The notes under the pieces are model-generated. The model was not told the origin of the DNA. It saw only the letters and a program-made list of their open reading frames with translations, and ran no database searches. Source: JAICJC01 sp963757605 (GTDB lineage Bacteria; Actinomycetota; Thermoleophilia; Gaiellales; JAICJC01). Taken from it: a stretch of 64,000 nt of DNA. This document shows, piece by piece, positions 32,130 to 40,449 of this stretch. The first letter of the stretch is position 1. Each line of letters starts with the position of its first letter. Made by a program: the position numbers and the translations under genes. Location: NCBI GenBank assembly GCA_963757605.1, contig CAVWSF010000003.1:930001-994000 (forward strand), given 5' to 3'.

Positions 32130-33611
32130 TTAGGCGGCCGGTGCGAGGTCACGGGGCACGGACGCCGCAGATGCAGCGGCGACGCTGATCAACACCTCGA
32201 CGACGTGCCGATCGAACTGGGTTCCGGCGCATCGCCGTAGCTCGGCGATCGCGTCCTCGTGGGCCAGCGCTGCACGATAGGGGCGCCCTGTCGTCATCGC
32301 GCTGAACGCGTCGCAGGCGGCGACGATCCTGGCGACCATCGGGATCTCGCCCCCGGCGACCCCGTCCGGGTAGCCTCGCCCATCGACCCGCTCGTGGCAC
32401 GAGCGGACGAGGCGGCCGACCTCGCCGAGCAGCCCGCCAATCTGCACCAGCATGCGTTCGCCCTCGATCGTGTGCGTCTCGATCACGGCCCGCTCATCGG
32501 CCGTGAGGGGGCCGGGCTTGTTCAGGATCTCCTTCGGGATCCGCACCTTGCCGACATCGTGCAGGAGCGCCGTGAGCTCGGCATGGAGCCGATCACGGCG
32601 ATCGAGCTCGAGCGAATCGGCGACCGCAAGCACGAGGTGAAGGACGTCCTGACTGTGAAGGCCGGTGTAGGCGTCATCTGCCTCGATCATGTCGCCGAGG
32701 AGGAGCGCCGTGCCGCGGTACGCGTGGGACAGCTCGAGCGCATGGTCGATCCGCACCCGCCGCTCGCGGGCGAAGTGAGCCAGGAGCGCGATCAACGGCA
32801 CGCCGAGCAGGAACGCGTATCGGTCCGTGCCGGGGTCGGCGGCCAGCACCAACCCGACCGACGCCAACGCGACGTCGACCGCCCACGCCGGCGCCAGCAT
32901 TCCCGGCAGCGACCGCAGCGGTAGGCCGAACCCGATCGTCCCCCGAATCGCCGACGCGGCGAAGTCGAACCCGAACTGGGCCACGAGCGCGGCGATCAGC
33001 CACGGCAGCCGTGCCCACGTCGATCCCGGGCTCCCCGCCATCCAGAGCACCATGACTGGCCCGACGGCGAACCACGCGCTCACGAGGTGCAGCGCGGTCC
33101 GCCCCACATGCCACGTCCCGCGGAGGTACTCGGGGGCCTTGCTCAGGAGAAAGCCGGCCGCCACGAGCAGCGGAACCCAGCCGAGCGGCGCCAGGAAGAG
33201 CATCGGAACGAAGACGAGTTGCGTGGGAACCGCCGACCCGATGCCGACCTCGAACTGGACGCGGGCAGCGCCTGCGAACGCACCGAGGAGCGCCAGCACG
33301 AGCAGCCAGTCCACCGCCGTTCGCTGCGGAGCCGAGACGGCCAACGCCACCGCGACCGCGAGGAACGCCCCCGCGAGAGCCATCGTGGTCGTGCGCTCAC
33401 GCCCGTCAAGGCGCCGCGCCTCGCGCTCACGCGCCTGTTCGACCAATTCCTGGTCGTCTGAGGAGTTCGGAGCAGCCGCCGGCCGCGCCTGGCCGGTGCT
33501 GAACGGCAGCCGCATGTACGGGTGGTATCGGATGTCGCCTTCGCGGACTTGAGCCGGCGATTCGTGCACGTCACTCGCCCGGGGGACGCATTTCCGCCAG
33601 CGCCAGCGCAT
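32130..33611 (-). CDS. Membrane HD-GYP-domain phosphodiesterase
   Basis: 493 residues. A cytoplasmic N-terminus is followed by about six hydrophobic spans (residues 75-275) and an HD-GYP domain: HSQDVLHLVLAVAD, LLHDVGKVRIPKEILNKPG, HTIEGERMLVQ, CHERVDGRGYPDGVAGGEIP and RIVAACDAFSAMTTGRPY. The usual HHE reads CHE, a substitution at a metal-ligand position. HD-GYP enzymes hydrolyse cyclic-di-GMP. ATG 33515 (MRLPFSTGQ) is an alternative start; neither has a good ribosome site. It may be a membrane sensor counteracting the GGDEF protein at 53573. Confidence 0.87.
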   Translation of the reverse strand: MRWRWRKCVPRASDVHESPAQVREGDIRYHPYMRLPFSTGQARPAAAPNSSDDQELVEQAREREARRLDGRERTTTMALAGAFLAVAVALAVSAPQRTAVDWLLVLALLGAFAGAARVQFEVGIGSAVPTQLVFVPMLFLAPLGWVPLLVAAGFLLSKAPEYLRGTWHVGRTALHLVSAWFAVGPVMVLWMAGSPGSTWARLPWLIAALVAQFGFDFAASAIRGTIGFGLPLRSLPGMLAPAWAVDVALASVGLVLAADPGTDRYAFLLGVPLIALLAHFARERRVRIDHALELSHAYRGTALLLGDMIEADDAYTGLHSQDVLHLVLAVADSLELDRRDRLHAELTALLHDVGKVRIPKEILNKPGPLTADERAVIETHTIEGERMLVQIGGLLGEVGRLVRSCHERVDGRGYPDGVAGGEIPMVARIVAACDAFSAMTTGRPYRAALAHEDAIAELRRCAGTQFDRHVVEVLISVAAASAASVPRDLAPAA

Positions 33612-33655
33612 GCTGGGCAGACAAGCACGACCCGCACCGTCCGCTAGGAGACAGC

Positions 33656-34273
33656 ATGACCCCCCGAATGCTCCGGCTCCGTGGACGCATCGTCCTCATT
33701 GCGTCCATCACGGCCGCGCTCTTTGCAGCGTCGGCGACGCCCGCGAACGCCGCGCTCGGCATCGCGTGCCCGAATCCCACCTTCAAGGCGTTCACACCCT
33801 GGGCTGACCCGGCCGCGTACGCCTTCGCTCCCAACGGCGGGTTCGAGAACGGCGCCACCGGCTGGACACTGACCGGACCCGCCCGCGTGGTCGCGGGCAA
33901 CGAGATGTTCGCCGTGCACGGTGCCGGCGACCGCTATTCGCTCAGCCTTCCGTCCGGCAGCAGCGCCACGTCGGGGGCCATGTGCATCGGCGCGCTCTCG
34001 ACGAAGATGCGGTTCTTCGCCCGCAACACGGGCTCATCGACGGCCCGTCTGACGGTGAAGGTGCTCTACGACGGCGGGCTCGGCCAGCTGCTGGGCATCG
34101 CCGATGCCGGCACGATCTCGGCGGGCAAGTGGCAACCGTCGCCGGCGATCACGATGCTCGGCGGCCTGCTCCCCCTCCTGACGCGGGACGTTCGCATCCG
34201 CTTTCTCCCGGCCGACAGCAAGGGGAGCTGGACGATCGACGACGTCTACGTCGATCCTCTGATGCACCGCTAG
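33656..34273 (+). CDS. Secreted beta-sandwich protein
   Basis: 205 residues: a signal peptide (IVLIASITAALFAASATPANA, cleavage after ANA) then one jelly-roll-like domain beginning PNGGFENGATGWTLTGPARVV, the pattern of carbohydrate-binding or DUF642-like modules, and ending GSWTIDDVYVDP. No catalytic residues are evident. AGGAG precedes the ATG. The TAG stop is inside the left arm of element E2. Confidence 0.7.
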   Translation: MTPRMLRLRGRIVLIASITAALFAASATPANAALGIACPNPTFKAFTPWADPAAYAFAPNGGFENGATGWTLTGPARVVAGNEMFAVHGAGDRYSLSLPSGSSATSGAMCIGALSTKMRFFARNTGSSTARLTVKVLYDGGLGQLLGIADAGTISAGKWQPSPAITMLGGLLPLLTRDVRIRFLPADSKGSWTIDDVYVDPLMHR

Positions 34274-34475
34274 ATGAGTGATTCCACGCCCTCGTGACGT
34301 CCTGGGCGGCGAGAACCGAGTAGCGCAAGGACGCAGGGAGGGTCAATATCGGGTGATATTGGCCCGACCGAGGACGCAGCGATGCGAAGGGTTCGCAGCC
34401 GCAGCCCCGCCACAAAGCGCCAACCCACCACAAATGGACGTTCAGGCGCGCGGGGGCGTGGAATCACTCATCTAG
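34270..34475. repeat. Element E2: 22-bp perfect inverted repeat enclosing a 162-bp core
   Basis: The arm at 34270-34291 (CTAGATGAGTGATTCCACG plus CCC) is exactly reverse-complemented at 34454-34475. Inside are a hairpin (GGTCAATATC/GATATTGGCC, 34341-34364) and a core from 34371 that aligns with the core of E1 read on its minus strand, about 39 of the first 44 bases. The upstream stop codon lies in the left arm; the convergent metallo-beta-lactamase-like gene ends 16 bp beyond the right arm. E2 is E1 plus about 80 bases containing the extra hairpin. Confidence 0.85.
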
Positions 34476-34490
34476 CCCTCCGGACGGCGG

Positions 34491-35111
34491 TCAGACGGCG
34501 GCCGCGAGCAGCGTCTCGATCGCCTCGTGCGGATCCTCGGTGACCGGGCTTCCGTGATCGAGGCACAGCACGTCGAACTGAAGCTCGGCCAGCCGCTGCA
34601 CGCTTCGCCGGGTCTCGGCGGGATCGTCGTGGAACTCTCCCGGCACGAATGCCAGGCCGCCGGCGCCGTCGCCCATGAGCAGGTCGGAGCAGAAGAGGAT
34701 GCGAGGAGCGTCCTCGCGCAGCAGGCAGTAGTGCACCGGCTCCGGCCCGGGCGTGCGGATGGCACGCAGGCCGCCCGGCAGCACGTCGCCCTCGGCGTAG
34801 CGCCGATCCGGCCCCTCGTCGGTCGCCGCCGCGCCCGCCGGCGCCCACACCTCGGCGCCGAGCTCGCGCCGGTAGCGCCACGCCGACCGCTGGTGGCACT
34901 TGGCGGTGAGCACGACAGCGGTAGGACGAGGCAGCGCCTCGAAGGCCTCAGGCGCGAGCTGGATCGGGTCGACGAGGACGCACCCGCCGTCCACGGCCAG
35001 GGCCTGGGAGCTCGACGTCGCCCCGCCGATCGCGCTGTTCGCGATCGACCAGTGCCAGAGGCCGTCGACGACGGTCTCGGCGTGGGCTGCGATCTCGCGC
35101 GGCTCGGACAT
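34491..35111 (-). CDS. Metallo-beta-lactamase-fold protein with degenerate metal site
   Basis: 206 residues with the fold order GLWHWSIANS, ALAVDGGCVLVDPI, TAVVLTAKCHQRSAWRY, GLRAIRTPGPEPVHYCLL, RILFCSDLLMGDG and LCLDHGSPVTED. The HxHxDH motif is reduced to CHQRS, while the later Asp (SDLL) and His (LDHGSP) are kept. It is probably non-hydrolytic or binds one metal. Related MBL-fold remnants occur as stand-alone proteins. The ligand is unknown. Divergent from the exonuclease gene. Confidence 0.75.
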   Translation of the reverse strand: MSEPREIAAHAETVVDGLWHWSIANSAIGGATSSSQALAVDGGCVLVDPIQLAPEAFEALPRPTAVVLTAKCHQRSAWRYRRELGAEVWAPAGAAATDEGPDRRYAEGDVLPGGLRAIRTPGPEPVHYCLLREDAPRILFCSDLLMGDGAGGLAFVPGEFHDDPAETRRSVQRLAELQFDVLCLDHGSPVTEDPHEAIETLLAAAV

Positions 35112-35124
35112 GCCGCCCCAACCC

Positions 35125-35130
35125 TAGTAT
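35125..35130 (+). promoter_or_regulatory. -10 hexamer TAGTAT for leaderless exonuclease
   Basis: TAGTAT ends six bases (CTCCCG) before ATG 35137, with no ribosome site. Confidence 0.5.
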
Positions 35131-35136
35131 CTCCCG

Positions 35137-35946
35137 ATGGTCGTCCACCTCGTCGACGGGACGTACGAGCTCTTCCGCCAGTTCTACGGCCGACGCCGCG
35201 GAGGCGTCGACAGCCGGTTCGGCGCGGTGATCGGCGTGCTGCACTCGGTGCTGCAGATGGTCGAGGAGGGCGCGACGCACATCGGCGTCGCCACCGACCA
35301 CGTCATCGAGTCGTTCCGCAACGACCTCTGGCCCGGCTACAAGACCGGCCTCGGCGTCGACCCGGCGCTGCGGGCCCAGTTCGAGCCGCTCGAGGAGGGG
35401 CTGGCGGCGATGGGGATCGCCGTGTGGCCGATGGTCGAGCTGGAGGCCGACGACGCGCTGGCCGCCGCCGCCCGGATCGCCGCCGCCGACGACGGCGTCG
35501 ACCAGGTGCGCATCTGGACGCCCGACAAGGACCTGGCGCAGTGCGTGCAGCGCAACCGCGTCGTGCAGATCGACCGCCGCGCCCAGTCGGTCCGGAACGA
35601 GGACGGGGTGTGGGAGAAGTTCGGCGTCGGCCCGGCGCTGATCCCCGACCTCCTCGCGCTCGTCGGCGACTCGGCGGACGGCTATCCGGGCATCCCGGGC
35701 ATCGGTCGCGTGACGGCTGCGCGACTGGCGAACGAGCACGGCCCTATCGAGAGCTTCCCGCCCTCGGTGCTCGCCGGTGAGCGCCGTGAGCTCGCGCTCC
35801 TGTTCAAGGACCTGGCGACGCTGCGGGACGAGGTCGAGCTTTACTCGACCGTCGACGACCTGCGCTGGCACGGGCCGACCGACGCCTGGGCCGCATGCGC
35901 CGAGGCCCTCGGGGACGAGCGCCTCCTCGAGCGGGCGTCACGATGA
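35137..35946 (+). CDS. 5'-3' exonuclease (PolI N-terminal/FEN family), stand-alone
   Basis: 269 residues. VHLVDGTYELFRQFYG, ATDHVIESFRNDLWPGYKTG, MVELEADDALAAAARIA, RIWTPDKDLAQCV and LVGDSADGYPGIPGIGRVTAARL give the acidic metal-binding residues and the H3TH motif of flap nucleases. It acts on 5' ends during repair or primer removal. It is a single nuclease domain, not fused to a polymerase. Its end overlaps the convergent membrane-protein gene by nine bases. Confidence 0.88.
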   Translation: MVVHLVDGTYELFRQFYGRRRGGVDSRFGAVIGVLHSVLQMVEEGATHIGVATDHVIESFRNDLWPGYKTGLGVDPALRAQFEPLEEGLAAMGIAVWPMVELEADDALAAAARIAAADDGVDQVRIWTPDKDLAQCVQRNRVVQIDRRAQSVRNEDGVWEKFGVGPALIPDLLALVGDSADGYPGIPGIGRVTAARLANEHGPIESFPPSVLAGERRELALLFKDLATLRDEVELYSTVDDLRWHGPTDAWAACAEALGDERLLERASR

Positions 35947-37062
35947 CGGCGACCCTCCGCCGCCCGGAGTCGTCGGCTCGGTCGAGGTGGGCCTCGGACC
36001 GGCGTTCCGCAGGTTCGCGAGCTTCGACAGCGAGTCGAACCAGAACGGGGCGCCGAGCGACACGGCCGCCGACGTCAGGAAGAGCCCGAGGGCCGTCGAG
36101 ACCCAGTTCGTGAAGCCGTCCGGCCAGCCGTCCCACCCCAGCGGCAGCCCGACCTGGCTCAACACGTCCACCTGCGTCGCTCCCGACGCGGCCTTGTCGG
36201 CGAGCACCTGGCGCAGGGTCTGATCCTGCCACAGGTTGTTGGCGATCCTGATCGAGTCGACGTCGAGCGCCAGCGCGAACACGAGCCCGACGAGCCACAG
36301 CCAGAGCTGCGTCCGCCGCTTGTACGCGCCGGAGAGGCGCTGCATCGCCTGGTCGAACCACCCCTCGGCCTCCGTGCGGAACGCCTTGGCGTTGCTCCCC
36401 GCCTCGACCCACAGCGCCTGCATCGCCTTCTTCATCGGCCCATCGGGCAGATCCGCGATCAACGCCTTCGCCTTGCCGGCGACCGCGGGCGCGGCCGCAT
36501 ACCACTGCTCCGCGAGCGGGCGGAAGGCGGCGACGTCGTGCTCGGACTTGGCCCATGCGCCCATCAGGCCGGTCCTGATCTCGCCCTCGGGCAGGGCCTT
36601 GAGCACCTTGTCAGTCTTGGCTCTCGCATTTCCGCCCGAGTCGAGGGCCGCGAAGACGTCCGCTCTCGTCCTCCCGCCCCGCCCGAGAAGCGCCGAGACG
36701 AACCGCTCCCGCGGGACATACGACGGCCGGGATTGACCCTTCGTCATGGCGTAGACGACCGGGTGGCCCAGGATGTGCTTTGCCGCCTTCTGCTCGTCGG
36801 TCTCAGGCGCGGTCGTCCCGTTCACCTTGTGCACCGCTGAGTCCTTAGCGGCCTTCGCCCCATCCACGAGCCGGGTGCGCCGGTCGGGCCTCGGAGCGTC
36901 CCCGTCCGTCGTCAGGTTCGCGGCGAGCCAGTCCTCCAGCGACTTGGCGCGATAGCTCAGGAGGCCCGAGGCGGCCTCGACGATGGACGTCGCGAAGACG
37001 CTCAGCACGAGAAAGACGAAGCTGAGCCCGATCGCGACGTCGACGATTGCGTAGCCGGACAT
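35938..37062 (-). CDS. Hypothetical membrane protein
   Basis: 374 residues. An N-terminal span (YAIVDVAIGLSFVFLVLSVFATSIVEAASG) is followed by a long helical cytoplasmic region with SLEDWLAANL and repeated Ala/Lys-rich helices. Two or three C-terminal spans (LWLWLVGLVFALALDVDSIRIANNLW; VSTALGLFLTSAAVSLGAPFWFDSL) close the protein. Proteins of this layout occur in diverse soil bacteria without known function. ATG 37062 follows GGAAGGGGGC. It is divergent from the tandem GNAT gene. Confidence 0.75.
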   Translation of the reverse strand: MSGYAIVDVAIGLSFVFLVLSVFATSIVEAASGLLSYRAKSLEDWLAANLTTDGDAPRPDRRTRLVDGAKAAKDSAVHKVNGTTAPETDEQKAAKHILGHPVVYAMTKGQSRPSYVPRERFVSALLGRGGRTRADVFAALDSGGNARAKTDKVLKALPEGEIRTGLMGAWAKSEHDVAAFRPLAEQWYAAAPAVAGKAKALIADLPDGPMKKAMQALWVEAGSNAKAFRTEAEGWFDQAMQRLSGAYKRRTQLWLWLVGLVFALALDVDSIRIANNLWQDQTLRQVLADKAASGATQVDVLSQVGLPLGWDGWPDGFTNWVSTALGLFLTSAAVSLGAPFWFDSLSKLANLRNAGPRPTSTEPTTPGGGGSPSS

Positions 37063-37132
37063 GTGCCCCCTTCCCGCGACGCTCTCCGGGCCAGCGATGC
37101 TAGCAGCGCTCGCCACCCGCGGCCGGACACGG

Positions 37133-37138
37133 CACAAT
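37133..37138 (+). promoter_or_regulatory. -10-like CACAAT for leaderless GNAT gene
   Basis: CACAAT ends seven bases before ATG 37146; the first base deviates from TANNNT. No ribosome site. Confidence 0.35.
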
Positions 37139-37145
37139 CCGGCCG

Positions 37146-38123
37146 ATGGTTGCCCAGCTTCCTGATGGCTTCGTATTCCGGCCGCCGGTGGACGGCGACG
37201 GCGATGCGATCGTCGAGATGATGAATGAGGAATCGGTTGCTCTGCGGGGCGCCGCGATGGTGACGACGGACTGGGTCGTGAACGCCTGGACGGCGCCGGG
37301 CGCCGACCTCGAGAAGGACTTCGCGGTCGTGACCGGGCCGGACGACGAGGTGGCTGGCTACGTCTTCGTCGAGAGCCATCCGCCGCACACAGAGGTGTTC
37401 AGCGTCGGGGCGGTGGCGCTTCGTCACCACGGCCGTGGCGTCGGCGCCGCGATCGTCGAGGAGGCCGAGCGGCGGGCGCGGCGGTTCGTGCCACTCGCCC
37501 CGCCCGGCGAGCGTGTCGTGATCCACAACGGGGCGCTCGCCGAGGAACCGCGCGTCGCCGGCCTCCTGACCGCCCACGGCTATTTCGAGGCGCGCCGCTT
37601 CGCCCAGATGTCGATCGAGTTCGCGGAGCCGCCGGCGCCGCCGGCCGCGATCCCCGGCATCGAGATCCGCCCGTTCGCGCGCGGCGACGAGGCGATCGTC
37701 TATGACTGCCTCACGGAGGCCTTCGCCGACCACTGGGGCGGCAACTGGCCGACCGAGGAGGCGTGGCTTCAGAGGCACATCGAGGCCAGCACGGAGTTTC
37801 ACCCCGAGCTGTGGCAGCTTGCGTGGCACGGCGCCGATCTGGCCGGCGTGCTGATCGCCGGCCCGGACGCCGACGGCGACCCCACCCAGGGCCACGTGTC
37901 GAACATCGGCGTCCGGCGGGCGTTCCGGCGCCGCGGGATCGGCGAGGCGCTCCTGCGCACGAGCTTCGTGCAGTTCGACCGGCGCGGATGCCGCGGCGTC
38001 GTGCTGGAGGTCGACACGGAGTCGATCACCGGCGCAACCCGGCTCTACAAGCGGCTGGGGATGACCGCCGAGCCGCGCTTCTCGCAGTGGGAGAAGGAGC
38101 TCCGGCCCGCGGCGGGTGTGTGA
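37146..38123 (+). CDS. Tandem GNAT acetyltransferase (two GNAT domains)
   Basis: 325 residues made of two GNAT folds. The first carries EVFSVGAVALRHHGRGVGAAIVEEA; the second has GHVSNIGVRRAFRRRGIGEALLRTSFVQF with the full RRxGxG acetyl-CoA loop and TRLYKRLGM. The layout is that of mycothiol synthase MshD and related paralogues. The MshD match is by architecture only; essential residues could not be checked. The hydrolase gene begins about ten bases after its stop. Confidence 0.85.
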   Translation: MVAQLPDGFVFRPPVDGDGDAIVEMMNEESVALRGAAMVTTDWVVNAWTAPGADLEKDFAVVTGPDDEVAGYVFVESHPPHTEVFSVGAVALRHHGRGVGAAIVEEAERRARRFVPLAPPGERVVIHNGALAEEPRVAGLLTAHGYFEARRFAQMSIEFAEPPAPPAAIPGIEIRPFARGDEAIVYDCLTEAFADHWGGNWPTEEAWLQRHIEASTEFHPELWQLAWHGADLAGVLIAGPDADGDPTQGHVSNIGVRRAFRRRGIGEALLRTSFVQFDRRGCRGVVLEVDTESITGATRLYKRLGMTAEPRFSQWEKELRPAAGV

Positions 38124-38133
38124 GACTGGGCCG

Positions 38134-38958
38134 ATGCGCTTCCAGGGCTCCGACGCGACCATCCACTACGTCCAGCACGGCACCGGCCCGGATGTCGTCT
38201 TCGTCTCCGGCGGCGGCGGCCTGGCGACCGACTGGCACCCCTACCAGATCCCCTTCTTCGAGCGCGAGTTCCGCTGCACGACCTTCGACAACCGCGGCAT
38301 CGGGGCGACGACGTGCGACGTGCCGCAGCCCTGGCCGCTCGAGACCTTCGCGCGCGACGCCGCCGAGCTGATCGAGGCCGTATGCGACCCGCCGGTGGCG
38401 CTCGTCGGCCTCTCCCTCGGCGGCGCCATCGTGCAGCAGGTCGCGATCGACTTCCCGCAGCTCCTGCGCTGCGTCGTCACGATGGGGACGGGCGCCCGCA
38501 GCGTCGGCTGGGGCTGGGACTACCAGAAGGCCGAGATCGACTGGCGCAAGGAGGGAAACCGGCTCGACGGGCCGATGGCCGTCGTCCACAACGCAGCGAT
38601 GATGTTCCCGGCGAAGGTGCTGGGCGATCGCGAACTGTGGCCGAAGCTCAGGGCCGACCTCGAGTCGTGGCTCTCGACCGACGACAACGAGCGCTCGCTC
38701 ATCCCGCAGTGGGAGGCGTGCCTCCTCTACGACCAGATGGAGACCCTGCCGGCCTGCACGGTGCCGATGCACGTGATCGCGTTCGCCGAGGACGTCCAGG
38801 CCCCGCCGCAGGACGGGCGCGAGGTGGCCGAGCTCGCCCCGGCCGCCGAGTACCACGAGTTCGAGGGCATGGGCCACTGCTCGATCTACGGACACGCCCA
38901 CGACGTCCTGAACCCGTTCATCCGCGACATCGTGCTGCGGTACGACGAGCGGCACTGA
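38134..38958 (+). CDS. Alpha/beta hydrolase
   Basis: 274 residues. The oxyanion region is VVFVSGGGGLATDWHPYQ, the nucleophile elbow GLSLGGAIVQQVA (Ser about residue 94), the catalytic His GMGHCSIYGHAH, and a likely acid lies in FAEDVQAPPQ. The fold is the epoxide hydrolase/lactonase/haloperoxidase type; the substrate is unknown. ATG 38134 fits the leaderless pattern (GAGACT, then six bases); GTG 38116 is possible. A GC hairpin terminator follows at 38974. Confidence 0.87.
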   Translation: MRFQGSDATIHYVQHGTGPDVVFVSGGGGLATDWHPYQIPFFEREFRCTTFDNRGIGATTCDVPQPWPLETFARDAAELIEAVCDPPVALVGLSLGGAIVQQVAIDFPQLLRCVVTMGTGARSVGWGWDYQKAEIDWRKEGNRLDGPMAVVHNAAMMFPAKVLGDRELWPKLRADLESWLSTDDNERSLIPQWEACLLYDQMETLPACTVPMHVIAFAEDVQAPPQDGREVAELAPAAEYHEFEGMGHCSIYGHAHDVLNPFIRDIVLRYDERH

Positions 38959-38973
38959 CCGGCGCACAAACGA

Positions 38974-39007
38974 CCGGCGGGCCACCTCGTGTGAGGCGAC
39001 CCGCCGG
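38974..39007. terminator. Hairpin between convergent hydrolase and membrane-protein genes
   Basis: CCGGCGGG (38974-38981) pairs with CCCGCCGG (39000-39007) around an 18-base loop, between two convergent stops. It can serve either direction. Confidence 0.6.
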
Positions 39008-39050
39008 CCTGCGAAGGTGGCTGGACAGTCGGGTCTCCAGCCGGGTCGTG

Positions 39051-39695
39051 CTAGCTCTGCACCGCCGGCGTGGCGGAGACCGGAGCCTGCTCGCGCTTCG
39101 AGTGGAAGCCGAAGCCGAGCTCGCGGTTGCGGAGCACGCCACCGATGACGATGATCGCGAAGCCGATGCCCGTGAGGAGCAGGGCGGCGCCGGTGAAGAT
39201 GGCGAACAGCGAGAGGCCGTCAGCCATGTAGCTGGACTGCAGAGCGGTCTGCAGCGCCGTCGAGGTCACCCAGATGTCGCGGGCGCCGTTGCTCTGCGGC
39301 TGACCGTTCACCTGGACAGCCTGGGCCGGATCGTTGGTGCCCTTGCCGTCGGCCGTCGCGTAGCGCGGCATCTCGGCGTAGGTCAGGCCACCAGTGGCCT
39401 CGAGCGTATGGATCCGCATGTACCCGGCGAACGCGTGGGCGCGGTCACCGGTGTTGATGTCCTTGTTCGCAACCGCGAGGGTCGGGAAGCTGATCTTGGA
39501 CACGTCGAGCCCGGCCTGCTTGGCCTCGGCCTTGATCGCCGCCGGCGTCATGTCGGGGGAACCGACGATGTTCTCCTGTGCGAGCGAGTCGTGCACCGTC
39601 CCGCGGGCCTGGACCCCGGTATAGAGCGCACCGGCGCCGACCACAATCAGCACCACCGCCGCGATGACTCCACCAATTTCGAAGACTTTCCGCAC
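39051..39695 (-). CDS. Two-span membrane protein with extracytoplasmic domain
   Basis: 214 residues: an N-terminal span (VFEIGGVIAAVVLIVVGAGALYTGV), an outside domain of about 120 residues (QENIVGSPDMTPAAIKAEAKQAG...GDRAHAFAGYMRIHTLEATGGLTYAEMPRYAT), then a second span (GLSLFAIFTGAALLLTGIGFAIIVIGGVLR). No family recognised. GTG 39695 is chosen because AAGGGAG lies six bases upstream. A possible promoter on its strand is TTGGCC-N16-TACAAA (39756-39729). Confidence 0.7.
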   Translation of the reverse strand: MRKVFEIGGVIAAVVLIVVGAGALYTGVQARGTVHDSLAQENIVGSPDMTPAAIKAEAKQAGLDVSKISFPTLAVANKDINTGDRAHAFAGYMRIHTLEATGGLTYAEMPRYATADGKGTNDPAQAVQVNGQPQSNGARDIWVTSTALQTALQSSYMADGLSLFAIFTGAALLLTGIGFAIIVIGGVLRNRELGFGFHSKREQAPVSATPAVQS

Positions 39696-39883
39696 GATCG
39701 CTCCCTTCGTCTGTTTGTAGTCGTTGACCGTGTGAGGCCAAGTTTCGGCGGAAGGCAACGCCCGGAACATCGGGAGTCGCACGGAAACGCATGGCGGCAA
39801 AACCGGCAGGATTCCTGCGGATTCACCGCATTCGGGAAGCGGGTCTCCGTCACAAGCCCGCTCTGGGCGGCGTGGGAGGCGGC
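39696..39883. other. Gene-free region with near-palindrome
   Basis: 39696-40054 holds no convincing gene. Apart from the possible minus-strand promoter near 39730-39756, the only visible structures are GCAGGATTCCTGC (39808-39820, palindromic except the centre) and the repeat element at 39884-40028. Frames crossing the region have poor codon use. Confidence 0.5.
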
Positions 39884-40028
39884 GTGGGGTCAGACCCGCA
39901 TCGGCCGCCGTTGCGCCCGCGTAACCGCTGTGTTGCAGACGACGCGCGACGCGCCCTGACGCTCGCGTCGACCTGTCACATTGCGTGTGACGAACCTGCA
40001 ACCCGGCCGATGCGGGGTCTGACCCCAC
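39884..40028. mobile_element. 145-bp MITE-like element with GGGGTCAGACCC inverted ends
   Basis: The left end GTGGGGTCAGACCCGCATCGG (39884-39904) is repeated inverted at 40007-40028 with one extra C. The interior contains a second nested inverted pair (GTTGCAG...CTGCAAC) and a GTCACATTGCGTGTGAC hairpin, so the whole can fold as one long branched hairpin. No open frame. A non-autonomous transposable element or REP/BIME-like unit is likely; a regulatory RNA is possible. Confidence 0.65.
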
Positions 40029-40054
40029 TGCCTCGTGCCGTTGCGGGCGGGCGG

Positions 40055-40270
40055 CTACGCCAGTCGATCGGTGCGTACGCCGAAACGCTCGTCGACGAGG
40101 TCGTCGAGCTTCTGCGTGAGCCAGGTGGTCACGACGGCGACGGCGATGTAGCCGAGCCACTGCTTGGCCGTCACGCCGTGCTGTTCCTTCTTCGTCCGCC
40201 GCGCCCGCATCGTCCCGCTCATGGCCGGCCGCGCGACGACGGCGAGTGCCTCGCCGGCCCGCATCCTCAC
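40055..40270 (-). CDS. Small membrane protein, last gene of envelope operon
   Basis: 71 residues with basic N-terminus (RARRTKKEQHG), one span (WLGYIAVAVVTTWLT) and a polar tail. GTG overlaps the DUF3618 stop (GTGA), placing it in the operon 41128-40055. No family recognised. Confidence 0.55.
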   Translation of the reverse strand: MRMRAGEALAVVARPAMSGTMRARRTKKEQHGVTAKQWLGYIAVAVVTTWLTQKLDDLVDERFGVRTDRLA

Positions 40271-40449
40271 CGCCTCCGCCCCAGCACGCCGCCGGCGCGC
40301 CGCTTCGCGCCCTGGAGCTTGATCCGCAGGCGGTCCTTCGCGCGTCGCGGGGCGTTGGCCTTGTAGGCGAGAGCGGCGACGGTGTCGCCGAGCTGCTCGC
40401 GGGCCTCCTCTACCTGCTGCCGGCGGACTTCGCGCGTGTCTTGAGCCAT
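40267..40449 (-). CDS. DUF3618-family small protein
   Basis: 60 residues: REVRRQQVEEAREQLGDTVAALAYKANAPRRAKDRL matches the DUF3618 core (RxxIExxRxxLxxTVxALxxK), a short amphipathic helix followed by a basic tail. Such proteins accompany phage-holin-like DUF1469 membrane proteins in actinobacteria. The function is unknown, perhaps envelope stress. Its first 40 bases overlap the end of the DUF1469 gene. Confidence 0.75.
   Translation of the reverse strand: MAQDTREVRRQQVEEAREQLGDTVAALAYKANAPRRAKDRLRIKLQGAKRRAGGVLGRRR

Noticed and set aside
39791..40366. Plus-strand open frame of 191 codons
   Set aside because: It runs through the MITE-like element and antisense to the small-protein operon, with Arg/Pro-rich composition typical of a GC-rich shadow frame.
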